Shown here in pieces: positions 12,201-23,702 of a stretch of 64,000 bases of DNA. The notes under the pieces are model-generated. The model was not told the DNA's origin, made no database searches, and saw only the letters and a program-made list of their open reading frames with translations. Every line of letters begins with the position of its first letter. Positions within the stretch are counted from its first letter, which is position 1. The translations under genes were made by a program, and so were the position numbers. The stretch is from Mya arenaria (lineage: Eukaryota; Mollusca; Bivalvia; Myida; Myidae): assembly GCF_026914265.1 (NCBI RefSeq), contig NC_069136.1, forward strand, positions 17,421,228 through 17,485,227, read 5' to 3'.

Positions 12201-15200
12201 TATAAAAACTTGCGGAACCATAGTGATGTCCTAAACTACGAACCGATCAGGGGAGTGGCTTCAAACATGTTCTTCATCACTCACAGCGAGCATGAAGCTA
12301 ATGATGAAGATTTGAGAAGTCATTCAAACGTTCACGAAGCTGCATATATAGTTGAGCTTTGTAGGTACTTGATCAAGCAGGGATACGAAGCAGATCAGAT
12401 CACTGTTCTTACTCTGTATTCCGGTCAGCTGTTTTGCCTTAGAGGACTTATGCCTAAAAGCGAATTTGAAGGTGTCAAACTCACAGTTGTTGACAACTAC
12501 CAGGGCGAGGAGAACGATATCGTTCTCTTATCACTAGTAAGAAGCAACAATGAGGACTCAATCGGTTTTCTTAAGACGGACAACAGGGTCTGTGTTGCTC
12601 TTTCAAGGGCAAAGAAGGGCTTCTATGTCATTGGCAACTTCGAATTGCTACAAAGACGATCAAAACTGTGGAATGAAATTGTAATTGACATGAAACAGAA
12701 AAAGAGATTTGGAGAAGGCCTTTTATTGCAGTGTCAAAATCATCCTGAAGAAAAACCATTAGAAGCAAAAATTGCTCGCGACTTTGCTGAAGCTCCCGAG
12801 GGAGGATGCAATAAACGATGCGGGCAGCGGCTTGACTGTGGACATCTTTGTGAACGATTCTGTCATCCTCTTGATCAGGACCATAAGGGAGAAACTAGCA
12901 GATGTAGAAAACGTTGCAATAAGATTCTATGCGGAAACAAACACAAGTGCCCTCTACGATGTGGCCAGAAGTGTGAGTCTTGTAAAGAGAAGATGGATAA
13001 AAAAATACCAAGATGTGGGCACGTTCAGAAAGTGCAATGCTCTATCCCTCCAGCCGACTTCACATGTCTAGAAGCTTGTCAATCAATACTGCCTTGTGGA
13101 CATAAATGCCAGTCGAAGTGCGGCATGGCGCATACACAGGACTGTGGGGTAAAAGTCGAGAAGACATGGCCATGCGGCCATAAAGCACAGATAAAATGTC
13201 ACCAGGAAGATACAGCCATTTGCCCTGCTGCATGTGATGGGGCTTTGAGCTGTGACCACCGATGTCGAGGAACATGTGGGCAGTGCTTTCAAGGCAGATT
13301 GCACGTTCCATGTCAGAATGAGTGTATGAGAATTTTGGTATGCGGACATGAATGCCAGGACAGATGTAGCCAATGCCCGCCCTGTACAAGACCCTGTCAG
13401 AACCAATGCCAACATAGTAAATGCCCTCGGAGATGTGGTGAATTATGTGCACCATGTAGAGAACCCTGTACATGGAGATGTGAACACTATAAATGTACCA
13501 ACATCTGCAGTGAGCCATGCGATCGACCTCCTTGTGACAAAGCATGCAGGAAACGACTGGCCTGTGGTCACCCCTGCATTGGGCTATGTGGGGAACCATG
13601 CCCAACGGATTGTAGGGTTTGCGACCAACAGAAAGTTACCGAGATCTTCTTCGGAGATGAAGACGAAGAAGACGCTCGGTTTGTACTACTTCAAGATTGC
13701 AGAATGCGTTGCATCTTCGAAGTGAAAGGGATGGATACATACATGGAAACAAAAGTCGATGAAAAGGGAGAAATAAAACTGAAGGATTGTCCAAAATGCC
13801 GCACCCCGATAAGAAGAACAGTTCGGTACAGGTCGACCATCAATCAAACACTAACGGATATTGAACAAGTGAAAAGTCATGTCCTTGTAAATAAAACAAG
13901 ATTGCGAAAGCTAAGAGAAGACATAAGACAAACGTTTGAGGAGATTGAAGATGAGCGAAATAAATTGATTTTAAGGAGAAGAATGGAAAAAGCTTATGAC
14001 GAGCAAGCAGAAAACGCATTGGCTGCTCTTTTGAACCAGTCACGCTTTTTGTCACAAATTGACAAGCACAAGTCCAACTGGGCGAAACTGAAAGGACTGG
14101 CTTACAAATGTGAACGCGAGAAGGCATTCCTTCACATTGGAAGAATGGTGGACTGGATAATGTCAGATCGATCGCTGATGACAGCACAGGAAACAGAAGA
14201 TGCTGAACTAGAGTTTGACCGTTTACGAGCGCAGTTGAAACTGCTGATGTTTCAAATGCGTGCAAATGAAAAACGTATTCAGTTAGATAATACATTGAAG
14301 GCAAAGATTCGAGACGCGGAAAAAACCTTAACCGGAAACGACAAATTTAAAGGTGATGTGAAGGCCAAAGTTGAAAACTGTTTACGGGCTTTACAGAACA
14401 TAATACCAACGACAGAGCTTGGGATTTCGAAGGAAGAAAAGATAATGATTGTAAAAGCAATGGAGCTCCAAAAGGGACACTGGTTTAAATGTCCAAAAGG
14501 TATGGAATACTCTTTTTATTTTACAACTTTTATGACTTTTAAAAACCTACCCTAAGCAGAGACTATTCAGAATTAGCGACCATATGCATTGTAGATTTTA
14601 TAGGGTATGCTGATAAATTCTTAACAATCCAAAAGATACTTAAAGTGAAACTCTTATTCAAAATCAATACATAGACCTGTATAACAAACATACATTTTGA
14701 GTGATAAACCTTTAACTACTTACTAACTAATGCATTTATGGAAAATATTAATTACTGGTAACAAGATTGTAACCGTGTATTTACTTGATGAAAACGCAAA
14801 CATATTAAATGATTGGTGAATGCTAAAGGAATTAATCTGATCTTTTATCGTTTCATAAGGTAGAAATACCGTTTTTTCTACACCTCATTAACACATTCAG
14901 CTCGGTATCCTTTATAAGTACCATTGTTTTCTACAGTTGTTCATCCTTTTTGGTATATTAAAACAATTGTATCAATTGTGGTAAATCTTATTTGGTAATA
15001 AGAGTGTATCTTTAAAGAAATTAAAACGTCATATTGATATTTAAAACATAGCTTGTCGTTTTTTGCTCGTAAATGCCTTGTTTTACTGACAACATAGTTT
15101 ATGATACGAAAGAAACAAGATTTAACAAGATACAAGCATCTTTATTTAAATTCGGGTATGTGGTTACAAGAAACCTTAGCGAGTTGAGCTAGTTTCCAAC

Positions 15201-15475
15201 ACGACTTTAATGTTGACAGTATTTAGCATTGACCGTTACCAAGTTATACCGGTTGAAGTAATAATTGTGGTTTTGTAGGTCACGTGTATGCCATAGGTGA
15301 CTGTGGGGGGGCTACGACTGAAAGTCGCTGTCCCGAGTGTAATTCCCGGATAGGAGGTGCCGGGTATCGCCTGGCGGCTGACAACGTTCTGGCGACGGAA
15401 ATGGATGGGGCCGACCACGCTGCCTGGTCAGAACAAGAAAATGTGGCGAACTATGGGTTTAATGCCATATTTTAA
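3768..15475 (+). CDS. ZNFX1: ZNFX1-like helicase / NFX1-type zinc finger protein
   Basis: The gene has seven coding exons: 3768-3802, 5120-5538, 6618-6755, 8031-8166, 8583-8682, 9852-14499 and 15279-15475. They total 5673 nt with matched phases 2,1,1,2,0,1, giving 1890 aa (human ZNFX1 is about 1918). Domains in order: RG-rich tail (about 39-70); conserved ZNFX1 N-terminal region; SF1 helicase with Walker A GPPGTGKT (568-575), EEAAE (about 979-983), GDHKQLKP (about 1004-1011), YQGEEND (around 1160) and VALSRAKKG (about 1191-1199), interrupted by an acidic insert; NFX1-type Cys/His fingers (about 1262-1532); coiled-coil-rich stretch; RZ-type finger (C1823, H1827, C1834, C1843, C1846). Family members bind RNA and act in antiviral sensing and small-RNA inheritance; the role here is inferred. 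No frame defect is seen. Confidence 0.93.
4609..4890. mobile_element. TTAA MITE family D, copy 1
   Basis: The left end TTAAAGGGACTCGCTCATGG (4609) matches the ends of the better preserved copy at 62012-62330. The right end is degenerate (CATGAGCAAGTGGCTAA, 4874-4890). It lies in ZNFX1 intron 1. Confidence 0.6.
5120..5538 (+). CDS. ZNFX1: ZNFX1 exon 2 (RG-rich N-terminus)
   Basis: The acceptor is TCTTCAG at 5113-5119; the exon enters in phase 2 and leaves in phase 1. It encodes an acidic stretch, an Arg-Gly block resembling an RGG RNA-binding region, then the conserved LERLAEREPADILQTIS and LLLRVLSEAF segments. It is GC-rich compared with its surroundings because of the RG block. Two paralogous exons lie at 19096-19487 and 24392-24768. 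Confidence 0.9.
5546..6022. mobile_element. MITE family A, copy 1 (5-bp duplication)
   Basis: Both ends start CAGTGTGT and form imperfect inverted repeats of about 120 bp containing GTCGGAAGGCAA. A perfect 5-bp duplication AATAC flanks it (5541-5545 and 6023-6027). There is no coding capacity. It sits seven bases past the exon 2 donor of ZNFX1. Two related copies lie at 31523-31981 and 42087-42572. The superfamily is unresolved. Confidence 0.9.
6225..6294. repeat. (TA)n microsatellite
   Basis: About 35 TA units in ZNFX1 intron 2. It creates a long meaningless Tyr-Ile reading frame on both strands. Confidence 0.98.
6618..6755 (+). CDS. ZNFX1: ZNFX1 exon 3
   Basis: A 138-nt exon in phase 1-1, encoding DMQGEDRPHVQRGFRRPLRD and following residues. 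The 138-nt length is identical in both paralogous exons (22809-22946 and 25168-25305), which supports these borders. Confidence 0.9.
6845..7190 (+). mobile_element. Degenerate SINE-like element
   Basis: The head (GACCGCTCGCTTCGGGTGCG, about 6859-6878) followed by a decayed B-box-like GGGTTAAAACTT looks tRNA-derived. The tail runs through a TAGTACTAGGATACTGG stretch. It is old and intronic. The right border is uncertain. Confidence 0.45.
7434..7770. mobile_element. Foldback-like MITE with 44-bp inverted repeats
   Basis: The arms 7445-7489 and 7717-7760 are inverted copies: CATTCGGAGCTCCTCGGCCA on the left pairs with TGGCCGAGGAGTTCCGAATG on the right. The interior is AT-rich with no coding capacity. 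The outer limits and target duplication are unclear. Confidence 0.8.
8031..8166 (+). CDS. ZNFX1: ZNFX1 exon 4
   Basis: A 136-nt exon, phase 1 in and 2 out, encoding ETTNVIDEDILKHFRLLTET and a basic RKRTAKR end. The same length is kept in the copies at 23528-23663 and 25607-25742. Confidence 0.9.
8583..8682 (+). CDS. ZNFX1: ZNFX1 exon 5
   Basis: A 100-nt exon, phase 2 in and 0 out, encoding a Gln/Glu-rich linker ending with FREVEIFPQTADMQ. Unit 2 of the duplication has no counterpart. The borders rest on AG/GT sites and on the phase match to exon 6. Confidence 0.8.
8737..8815 (-). mobile_element. tRNA-derived SINE head
   Basis: On the - strand it reads an A-box-like TAGTATCGTGGTTAAGG, then an internal arm, then a B box GGTTCGAGCCC, spaced as in a tRNA. 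There is no paired acceptor stem or CCA, so it is a SINE head rather than a working tRNA. It lies in ZNFX1 intron 5. Confidence 0.55.
8816..9851 (+). other. ZNFX1 intron 5, no further feature
   Basis: AT-rich intron sequence up to the TTTTAACAG acceptor of exon 6. No gene or repeat border was recognised. Confidence 0.5.
9852..14499 (+). CDS. ZNFX1: ZNFX1 exon 6 (helicase and zinc fingers)
   Basis: A single 4648-nt open exon holding the whole helicase, its acidic insert (DEDDEGEDGDDE), the NFX1-type zinc fingers and a Lys/Glu-rich helical region. The acceptor is TTTTAACAG; the donor is AAAAG|GTATGG inside the RZ finger, so that finger is split between exons 6 and 7. Large intron-poor helicase exons are usual in this family. 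Confidence 0.95.
14640..15015. mobile_element. TTAA MITE family E, copy 1
   Basis: It starts TTAAAGTGAAACTCTTATTC and ends with the related GAGTGTATCTTTAA. The left 75 bp match, inverted, the right end of the copy at 35777-36154. It sits in the intron between ZNFX1 exons 6 and 7. Confidence 0.75.
15279..15475 (+). CDS. ZNFX1: ZNFX1 exon 7 (RZ finger end and stop)
   Basis: The exon begins after TTTTGTAG and completes GHVYAIGDCGG and SRCPEC of the RZ-type zinc finger. A conserved tail (AWSEQENVANYGFNAIF) follows, then TAA at 15473-15475. Confidence 0.92.
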
Positions 15476-17293
15476 GGTGGTCATTGGATAAGGTGGCAAC
15501 TTTGATTTACGAAAGCGTGTATTCGCTGAAGCTTTAGAGGGAGTACTTCGAATGTTTTGAACCATACGATCAATGTTGAATGGCTGCTTTTGAAGCAAAG
15601 CATAAATGAGCATGTGCTGCTGGGTGTGCTTTGTTTTTAAATAATGACTCATATTGTACTTGTTCGTTATTTAGTGTAACAAAATGACAAAGTTACACGC
15701 ATTTTCAATTAATGTTGTAAAGCTTATTCAAGTATGAAAGGAATGTTAAATTTGAATTAATTGAAATATGAATAATGTGTTTTGTTTCTAAAAATACTGA
15801 AATATTGTTTTTTTTGGTATGTTGTGTACATCGCGTTCTAGCTTAATTATATGTTAAATGCTTAAGACTTTTTCATTTGAAGTAGTTGTTAATTGTGTTT
15901 TAAAATGTTGTTAATGAGTATGCAATTGAACTGTAACATAGAAAATTCATAGGAAATGCTGAGTTTATGTGTTACGGATGACATCATGCTCGTTTGACTT
16001 ATTGTAGTTGACTTTAATTAATAGATATTCTTATGCATATGTTGATACTTGATGTATTAGCGTTGTCCTTAAATAGGGAATATATACATTATTTAAATAC
16101 TGATTGAATTAAAAATTCAAAAATATTTTTCTACATAAGTATTTACCATGATCCCTTTCAGATAAATTCTAAAAATGTCATGGCTGAACAAATAAAATTA
16201 AACTTTTTATAGACAGTTTGAAAAAGACCTGAGTTATTTATTTGTATATTTATAACTATGCATTTTATATAATTGATATGATTAATATTTATTTTTTAAC
16301 ATTGAAATGATATTCAATAATAATGATCTATTTTACACAAAATTATATCTATATGTATGATTTCTTGTAAGCAGAAAATGATTCTTTTGGTGGTAGCAAC
16401 CTATCATTTGGGTGTATTTTTAGTTTGATTTCGCGTTTTTTTTTCGGCTTTTAATTTGATTAAACAGCTAGTTAAATCATATTAATAATTTTTTTCGAGT
16501 AAACTAATTTCAATATTCGGAAATACTTAGTTAATTGATTTTTTAGTGTTACGCGTGTTTTAAGAATATGCTTTATTTATGCCCGTTTATAATGCATTGT
16601 TTATTATAAAAAATGCAGATCCATATATTAAAACCATAATCTGTTGTGCGATCTTATTTGTTTGATTTCTTTTCCTGCCCATGTATACTGGTTTTGTTTA
16701 TTGAGCACATATAAGAGATTTTGCGAATTTTGTCTAGTTTTTAATCTCATTAATAATGTTTAAATAATATGTTTTTAAATAATTTTCATAACAATTAACA
16801 AGTAACTACTTTCAGTATATAGAAATTTTCAGTTAATTACGGCTATTGTCTCGGTCAATGACATGCTTTAAATGTATGCTTATTGTATGCCTGTTGATAA
16901 TGTATTGTTTTTTGTTGGTGTTCTTTTAATGTTGGAATAGTATATATATATATATATATTCTGAAACTGTGATCTACCTTTATTTGATTCTTTTCTCCCA
17001 ATAAAAAATAATTGTACATGTATACTTATATTGTGTATTGAGCGCAAAATTCTTTTATCCTTTGTCCCCAGGGATGAGTGAGGTATTTAATTGATGTCCG
17101 CCGGCCTGCCAAGAGTTAAAGTTTTGATCTCAGCACGGTCACTTCGTGGATGTAGTTCGTTTAAGTTCAAAATTACCAACAGGCTGCAAACATCAGTATG
17201 AAATAAATACGACATTTACTTCACGTCGTTTAATTTCCATCAATTGAAATTGTGTACTTGTACTTCATAGTTGATACGTTAAATTAAGGTTCG
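15476..17293 (+). other. ZNFX1 3' UTR and duplicated downstream flank
   Basis: No second gene is seen. Blocks of this AT-rich stretch recur at 28462-30560, for example GGTGGTAGCAACCTATCATT near 16390 against a close match near 29650. The likely polyadenylation signal is at 16191-16196. Confidence 0.7.
16191..16196 (+). terminator. Candidate polyadenylation signal of ZNFX1
   Basis: AATAAA about 715 bp after the stop codon. In the aligned position of unit 2 (about 29316-29324) the hexamer is no longer present. Other AT-rich candidates cannot be ruled out. Confidence 0.4.
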
Positions 17294-17588
17294 GTACACA
17301 CACTTTGACCAGCCCAATTCCGAAGGACTCGACGCGCACTTGACCAGCACAATTGCGTTCATACTCCGATAATGACATCAATCCCGCAATTCATTACTTA
17401 TATTTACACCAATAGTTCATTATTTCATTCGAGAATTGTTAAAAAAACACTTCATTTACGTTTTAAGAAAACCTCGCAGTAAGCCTTTCTTACCCATTCG
17501 GTATATAGAACGACCCTACTGTAACTGGAAACAGTTTATCAAATGACGTCACAATAACGTGGACCCCTCCCCCCCTCACTTGAAATCA
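17294..17588. other. Unit 1-specific insertion or unit 2 deletion
   Basis: Unit 2 joins directly from GCGTTAAAT to CACTTTTATACG at about 30559, whereas unit 1 has roughly 295 extra bases between the same flanks. No inverted repeats or clear target duplication were found, so the direction of change is open. Confidence 0.6.
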
Positions 17589-17944
17589 CTTTTAAACGTA
17601 AAATTGAAACACTTATGGCAACAATACATTTAACATTTCATAAATTAACACTCCCAAATGTGTATTTATTGTTTACGGGACCTGCTGACACAATACAAAC
17701 ATTATTAAGATAAACAATTTCCATGTATATTGCTATGCGGTGATTCGAACATATCCGAAAATTTTGCGTTGACCTGAAAGTATTCTCAATTGCCGAAAGG
17801 AAGTTCATTTAAAAATGGAAGTTAAGGTGTATATATAAGGCTGATACCTTTTCATCAGATAGTATATAAAAGGGCATTGCCAAGTTGATAGCTCAACCTT
17901 TAATCATGGTACTGACATGATCTACGTTTGCTGTTTCGTAGTGT

Positions 17945-18070
17945 TTTGTCCGGTAAGCGCAGTGGTTAGCGTTTCTTACCTAGGCGACCCGGGCTCGATT
18001 CCCTGTCAGGGTGCATTACGATTGTGGTCATCAAGTTGGGTTTGTTCATATCGACATTGTGAGAGGAGGT
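17945..18070 (+). mobile_element. tRNA-derived SINE family 1, copy 1
   Basis: It carries GCGCAGTGGTTAGCG (A-box-like) and GGGCTCGATTCCC (B box) at tRNA spacing. Related copies lie at about 48617-48795 and 50897-51060. Confidence 0.65.
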
Positions 18071-18154
18071 TGATTTTGTTTTGTTTATTTGCTGTAGTTG
18101 ATGTTCCTATTGTTGTTTTTTGTTGGGGTGGGGTGCGCTTAAATATAGGTAACA

Positions 18155-18330
18155 GTTAAGAAAATTTAGTTCCATCTTTCGCACTATAGAAAACCAGGTC
18201 TGTATGGTTTTCCGAAAATCTAAGTCATTGGCTAGTAATTGTATTAAGATATGACCTACATGTTATATCAGTGAGAAATCCGTACTTCCGTTTTGAAATT
18301 TTCTAAAAAAGATCGATGGTAAATATAATA
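18155..18330 (+). promoter_or_regulatory. Duplicated copy of the ZNFX1 promoter region
   Basis: It aligns with 3575-3720 (for example GAAAACCAG then TTTTCCGAAA) and keeps the inverted CCAAT box at 18227-18231. The CRE-like and IRF-like sites of unit 1 are altered. The homology stops before the start exon, so no start codon can be assigned to the paralogue. Confidence 0.6.
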
Positions 18331-18590
18331 ATTTAATATTAATATCAGTAAAATGTGTTATATGTCTCTGTTTTATTTCCCATGTCTAGTGTAAATTGTT
18401 TTATTATTATGATTTTTGAGTAACCCGTAAGTTTGACATGCATTAGCAGGTTCATGGAGGGCTACTTTTTTGTCACTATCGAATAAAAAAGAAATAAAAT
18501 ACGCTCAATTTCAACGATTCTCACCTATATCGCTCGGTAGTTATTGAAAGTTTTCCTTACAAAATATTTTAAAATACATATTTGTTTCTT

Positions 18591-18825
18591 ATTGTGAAAC
18601 TGAATTATATTATGCACGAATCACCATTAACAAGGGTTTTGTTTGCAGATAAGAATGGCAGTAAACAAAAAAAAAGTAATTCATTATATTTGTTATCATA
18701 TATTATTGTGAAACCGAATATAACTATGCACGATTCACCAAAAACAAGGGTTTTGTTTGCAGATAAAAATGTCAGTAAACATCAGTTTTCATTCACATGA
18801 TATTCGTTATCATATATTTATGGAA
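18591..18825. repeat. 114-bp tandem duplication
   Basis: Two units begin ATTGTGAAAC at 18591 and 18705 and share CAAGGGTTTTGTTTGCAGAT. The origin is unknown. Confidence 0.85.
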
Positions 18826-19095
18826 AGATCAATTTCATAAAGACATCCAAATTAACAATAACCTGTACATACGGCGCGTTATCACGGGTTGAATTAAACT
18901 AGCATGATAAGGCACGACGCTTTCATACAAACTTGTTATACAGTTTTATTTCAAATGTCCGTGTCATCGAGGATTCCGGGGGGGGGGGGTGTCTTCATTT
19001 TCGTCGCCGATGGTAACATTGATTGGTTTAACCAAAACTTCATATTTAAGATCCCATTGCCTTTAAGTTCATATGTTCCATGATCTTACCTTTAG

Positions 19096-19487
19096 GTTAC
19101 GGCCTCCAATACAAGAAGGATCGCCTTTCAAACATAATGACGACGAAGACGCGTGTGATTACGAAGCAGATCGAGAGACACTAAGCCGAAGGGGACGGGG
19201 CGGGGGAAGTGGTCAAGGCCAATCACAAAGGGGAGGAATACTCCGCAGACAGCCACTTGGCAGCAGGTTCCTTGATAGGCTTGCGGAACGGGAGCCAGCG
19301 GATATACTTCAAACGATTTCTTACCCGCAGACGGATCTTAGAGACACTCTGGCTCGCATCGCCACGGACAACAATATGATCGCTCTACTGTTAAGGGTTC
19401 TTGCAAAGGCGTTCACGTGTCAATCGAAGCCAGAGTGCCTCAACCGGGTGTTAATTATCATCAAAGGGGCAAAGGTCTACGACATAG
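19096..19487 (+). CDS. Paralogue cassette a, exon 2-like
   Basis: 392 nt, phase 2 in and 1 out, fully open. It shares LAEREPADILQTIS and LLLRVLAKAFTCQS with the intact gene, but the RG block is shorter. Acceptor ACCTTTAG, donor ATAG|GTAATG. Confidence 0.75.
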
Positions 19488-19725
19488 GTAATGCAACACA
19501 ACCAGCCTCACAGAATATGTATCATTATCAAAATAATGCAGTTACCTCGCTAATTTTATATACACCTGTTTATAAAGTACAAATTTTAACTATGATCTTA
19601 CTATCTAAGTCATACATTCTGGCCTTTCTTAATTGTGTAAATTGATTTAAAGAAATTCTACACTCTACTGTAACTGTGTATTGTTCAACCTGATATTACG
19701 CCTTACTCTTTGTGCTATTGTTATA

Positions 19726-22545
19726 TGTTTGTCTTAACGTCCCTCCGCACAAAAAACAAACACATGTTTGCATGGGGCAAGACTTCGATAGAAAGAAATT
19801 CAATTAGTTAGAGAAGTTATCATTCAAATTCGAAAAGAAATATCATACAAGGCATATATCTAACTATCCATGCATATTTTGCAAATTCAATTGTTTGTTT
19901 TGAAACATTTTACTTGTTTTGAACTGAATTATCGATATATGAATCTTTTGCTCGATCCGATTTCCATCTGCCATGCTGTTTAAGACAACGCTCGCTTACA
20001 GCGCCGAAATAAGCCGCCTTAGTCACCCCACTAGCGCGCAACGAGTGCGTACCAAAATTTAAACCCGGAGCCACCGACTTAAGTTTTCCAACAATCAATT
20101 CCCCAGCTCTGATAAAAATAAGCTTTTTACACTTAGAACCTGAACGCCAACAGGCCTAAACAAATACATATCTGAATCTGAATTTAAACCAGGACAATAC
20201 ATGAAAAGCATTTCCATGGGGCACGCGCTAGTGACGTCTTTGGCAACGTATACATCTCTTCCTTCGCGATACACGTCGATTTTACTTTAACGCACATGTA
20301 TTATCATATAATCAGACATAAACCTTACATCTTTATATCTCAACTCACTGACTTCACTATATCTAAAAATTAGTGCGTAACTAAGTAATGCAAATGACAG
20401 ATCACGTAAAAAAATACATCAGTGTAATCTATATACATGTCACATAGTTTTATAACATGATCTGTAGACAAAACATCCCTTTTCACAATAGGTTTAGAGT
20501 TATGTCGCTTTGCACATTCTAACGTGCTTTTCACAATATAATTATGCTGGATCAGGCAGATCATTAATCCTGTGAAACCACCTATCAAATTCGACAAAAA
20601 CATTGCAACGTGAATAGATTGTGCAGGGTTCGTGGGAAATCCTTTAGCACCACAAACATACTTTAAATGCTTTCAAGTTTTCTATTTCTATTATATTATG
20701 ACTCTGTGTCTTAAAGCTCTAAAATACTTAACAACACAATTAACAGTCTTTGAAAATATATGCCCGCCAGAACATATGCCAAATGGTAAGGAATTGTAGA
20801 CATAAAACTTTTTTTTCTGATCCAACCGACCATGACAAGCCTAAGTATGTCCTATTGTGCTTGCAAATATCTATATGGTGATATGCGCTTTTCAAATCGT
20901 ACGTGAAAACAAAACTTGACAGGTCAAACATCTGTAGAGCAATATATATATATATCCTCAAACTGAATGTTAAATAAATGCAAATATGGATTTATGTGCC
21001 TACAGTCGAGGACCAATCTAGGTTTACCAGACTAGCCGTAAGCCACGGTTAATGGGTTCACTACCCAAGGTTGTTCATGCACTTCTGATATAACACCTTC
21101 AGCCAACAACGAGCGTATTTCTGTTTCTACAAACGCCAGGTTATCTCTTGCGGACTTATTGTTCTTTGAATGAACTTTTGGAGGAACACTCTTAAATGGA
21201 AGCTTATATCCATTTCGTACCGCATCGAGAATATATCTATCATCGGTAATGTCTTCCCACTTTTCAAATGATTTCTTTAAATGATCTACTGGTGATAAGA
21301 TTTGAGCCGCGTCGATTCTGCAATGTTCTTGTACCTTTAAATCATCTTAATAAACTATACTACACTGATCTTTGCATACCTGACTGACGCTCTCCGATCC
21401 GCTACATCCTTTTACATGCTTCTTATTTGTAAATGCACCAACCTCTCCTGGATAAGCATGTACATGCTTATCCGCATATTCTTCGAAGCAAACATTACAA
21501 ACAAAACTTAATAGCACTTATCTTGTTGTTGTAGCGCTTGTTCTAGCAACATTCCGACTTCCCATGCCCGGGCATTCAACATAGGAAGCAAAGCCCCGGA
21601 AGCAAACGTTGTCCGCTGATTGGAACCGCCGGGGATTCAGATGCTTGCGCGGGTTTCCTGTACAAATACGGCCATTTCTTAGACTCCGAACGCTAGGTGC
21701 TCACTGGCCGGGCTTTTCTTGATGCTCTGGTTTTCCGCCTTGTATATCCTCTTTTTGTCATCACTGTCAGTCGCAATAGGATTGACCTCGTACTCGCCAA
21801 TGACTTTCCACCCCCACTCTGGTGAATCGGCCAGCTGAATACGTTTCTGCCTTCTTTTTACAAAGTCTTGAGCTAAAAAAACACTCACAGGCCCTTTTAA
21901 ATATTTCTAAAATTATGCATGCACTGCGTCGTGTTCAATTCCCCTTATCCCTATACTGGCTATCGAGAGGATGACAGCGCTTATTGTGTTATGTAAAACC
22001 TATCCTTGACCATGTCGGATGAACGATAAAAATCAATTCAACTTACATATACTTTCAATTTCCTTCAATGACGGATTCTTAAGCCCTTTCAATACTGTCG
22101 GTGCTATTATAGCAGGTGGCCTCATCCAACTTCGACATAACCTTAGAATTGTGTTTAAATTGTTCTTCGTTACTTTTACGTTTAAAAGTTGGGTTATCTG
22201 CCAAATTTGCGGCAGACTGATGAGAAGGCTAAGCACTTATTTTGTCAATCATACTGCCAATGCTCTTCCACAAATCATTGTTGTTTCCTTCCAAGGCCGC
22301 TTTCACTTTACCTTCAACCAACTGCTTTACGTGTCTTTCGTCCATTACAGTAAAAAATGCTAAAATCGATGTTCACTGTTAAAAGTCAAGTCTAGAACTG
22401 ATTTTCCCGCCAATATAACCGATCACCCTAGCTCGAATACCTCGTGAACTTCACGCTCAAATGACACGCGGCGCATTTGCGCTCATTACACGTTAGGATA
22501 TTCGTTCTGCCATATACATGTACTCCGTAACGATCAGAACTATCA
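19726..22545 (-). mobile_element. Fossil DIRS-like tyrosine-recombinase retrotransposon
   Basis: On the - strand there are remnants of three parts in DIRS order: a gag-like region (about 21680-22350), a reverse transcriptase remnant with a FTYDLKSAYHH core (about 20740-21360) and a tyrosine recombinase remnant with HSLRASG and HGRWKS (about 19910-20098). The element is broken in several places and has no clear terminal repeats. It lies in the intron between cassette a exons 2 and 3, so it is younger than the duplication. The borders are approximate. Confidence 0.75.
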
Positions 22546-22808
22546 AATACTGCTGTATGTCGGCATGACAATGTTTGTATGTAACTGTTGACAATGCACT
22601 TTAAGTATAAACTTTTGAAAACATGTTCATCATTCAGTGGTGTTTCTAAAATACGAACTATGTGTATATTTACTCTAATGATATGATGCCTTACTCTTTG
22701 TGCTATTTGTAAATGTTTATACTGCTGTGTGTCAACATGGCTATGTTTGTATGCAACTGTTGACAATGAAATTTAAATGTCATTTTCGTAAACATGTTCA
22801 TGATTCAG
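22546..22808 (+). repeat. Duplicated end of intron beside the DIRS fossil
   Basis: The intron 3' end, including the acceptor and the first bases of exon 3 (CAGTGGTGT), occurs at about 22546-22645 and again at about 22719-22820. Both match the single copy in cassette b (about 25070-25175). The upstream acceptor at about 22636 leads into intron-like sequence. Confidence 0.65.
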
Positions 22809-22946
22809 TGGTGTCCTACTTTATGGACATGCAGGGCGAGGACAGCCCGCACGTGCGGCGCGGGTTCCAACAGCCGCTTCGGGACATGGTCACCGTCATG
22901 TCAAAATTCGTCGAGAAAAACCCGTCATCTATCACGGAGATTATAG
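22809..22946 (+). CDS. Paralogue cassette a, exon 3-like
   Basis: 138 nt in phase 1-1, open, encoding YFMDMQGEDSPHVRRGFQQP. The acceptor is GATTCAG and the donor is followed by the (TA)n(GA)n tract. Confidence 0.8.
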   Translation, partial: WCPTLWTCRARTARTCGAGSNSRFGTWSPSCQNSSRKTRHLSRRL

Positions 22947-22956
22947 GTACGTATCA

Positions 22957-23084
<128 letters not shown>

Positions 23085-23527
23085 CTGTTACATTTCGAAA
23101 ACCCACATTGAAATACTTTGTTACTTGACTCCTGTCATATGTTATCAGTTATTCAGTAAACTGGAGTTTTCTTGAATTTACGTCTTCTCTCCAACGCTTG
23201 TCATGTTTAAGAACAGGATAAGGCGAATGAGCAGATCCAGGGTTTAACGTAAAAGATTGCGTAGATTGGGGTGGGGAAGGTATTGGTTGTATGTTTCCTG
23301 CCATAAACGTCGATTCTTGTAACTCGACATACAACCTCTTATGTATTAAATAAAAGGAGTGATTAATTTCTAAGCAAACTCTAGTTTGACTATGTATGAG
23401 TGCATGAAAACTACATACATCGCCATTATAGTGTAAGAGCTTAGCGTTTACGAGTTAATATATAGCTTCCTCAAATGAAGGTACGAGCGTATATTGCTTA
23501 CCTTTTTGAACGTTTGTTGTCTTTAAG

Positions 23528-23663
23528 GGCTTCACTCTGTGCTGCAAATGGTCATAGATGGATTGCTCGAGACTACTGACGTTATTGATGACGATATACT
23601 ACAAAACTTCCGGTTACTGACAGAAACAAAGGAGGCCATTCTGCGAAAACGAACCGCTAAAAG
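23528..23663 (+). CDS. Paralogue cassette a, exon 4-like
   Basis: 136 nt, open, encoding LLETTDVIDDDILQNFRLLT and RKRTAKR. The donor is AAAAG|GTGCAA. An LTR-like fossil follows 40 bp downstream. Confidence 0.8.
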
Positions 23664-23702
23664 GTGCAACTCTTGCGACCATGTTCAGCTTTGTGATGAA
23701 TT

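Noticed and set aside
13060-13605. 181-codon frame antisense to ZNFX1
   Set aside because: Mirror of the Cys-rich zinc-finger repeats on the coding strand; no homology or splice context.
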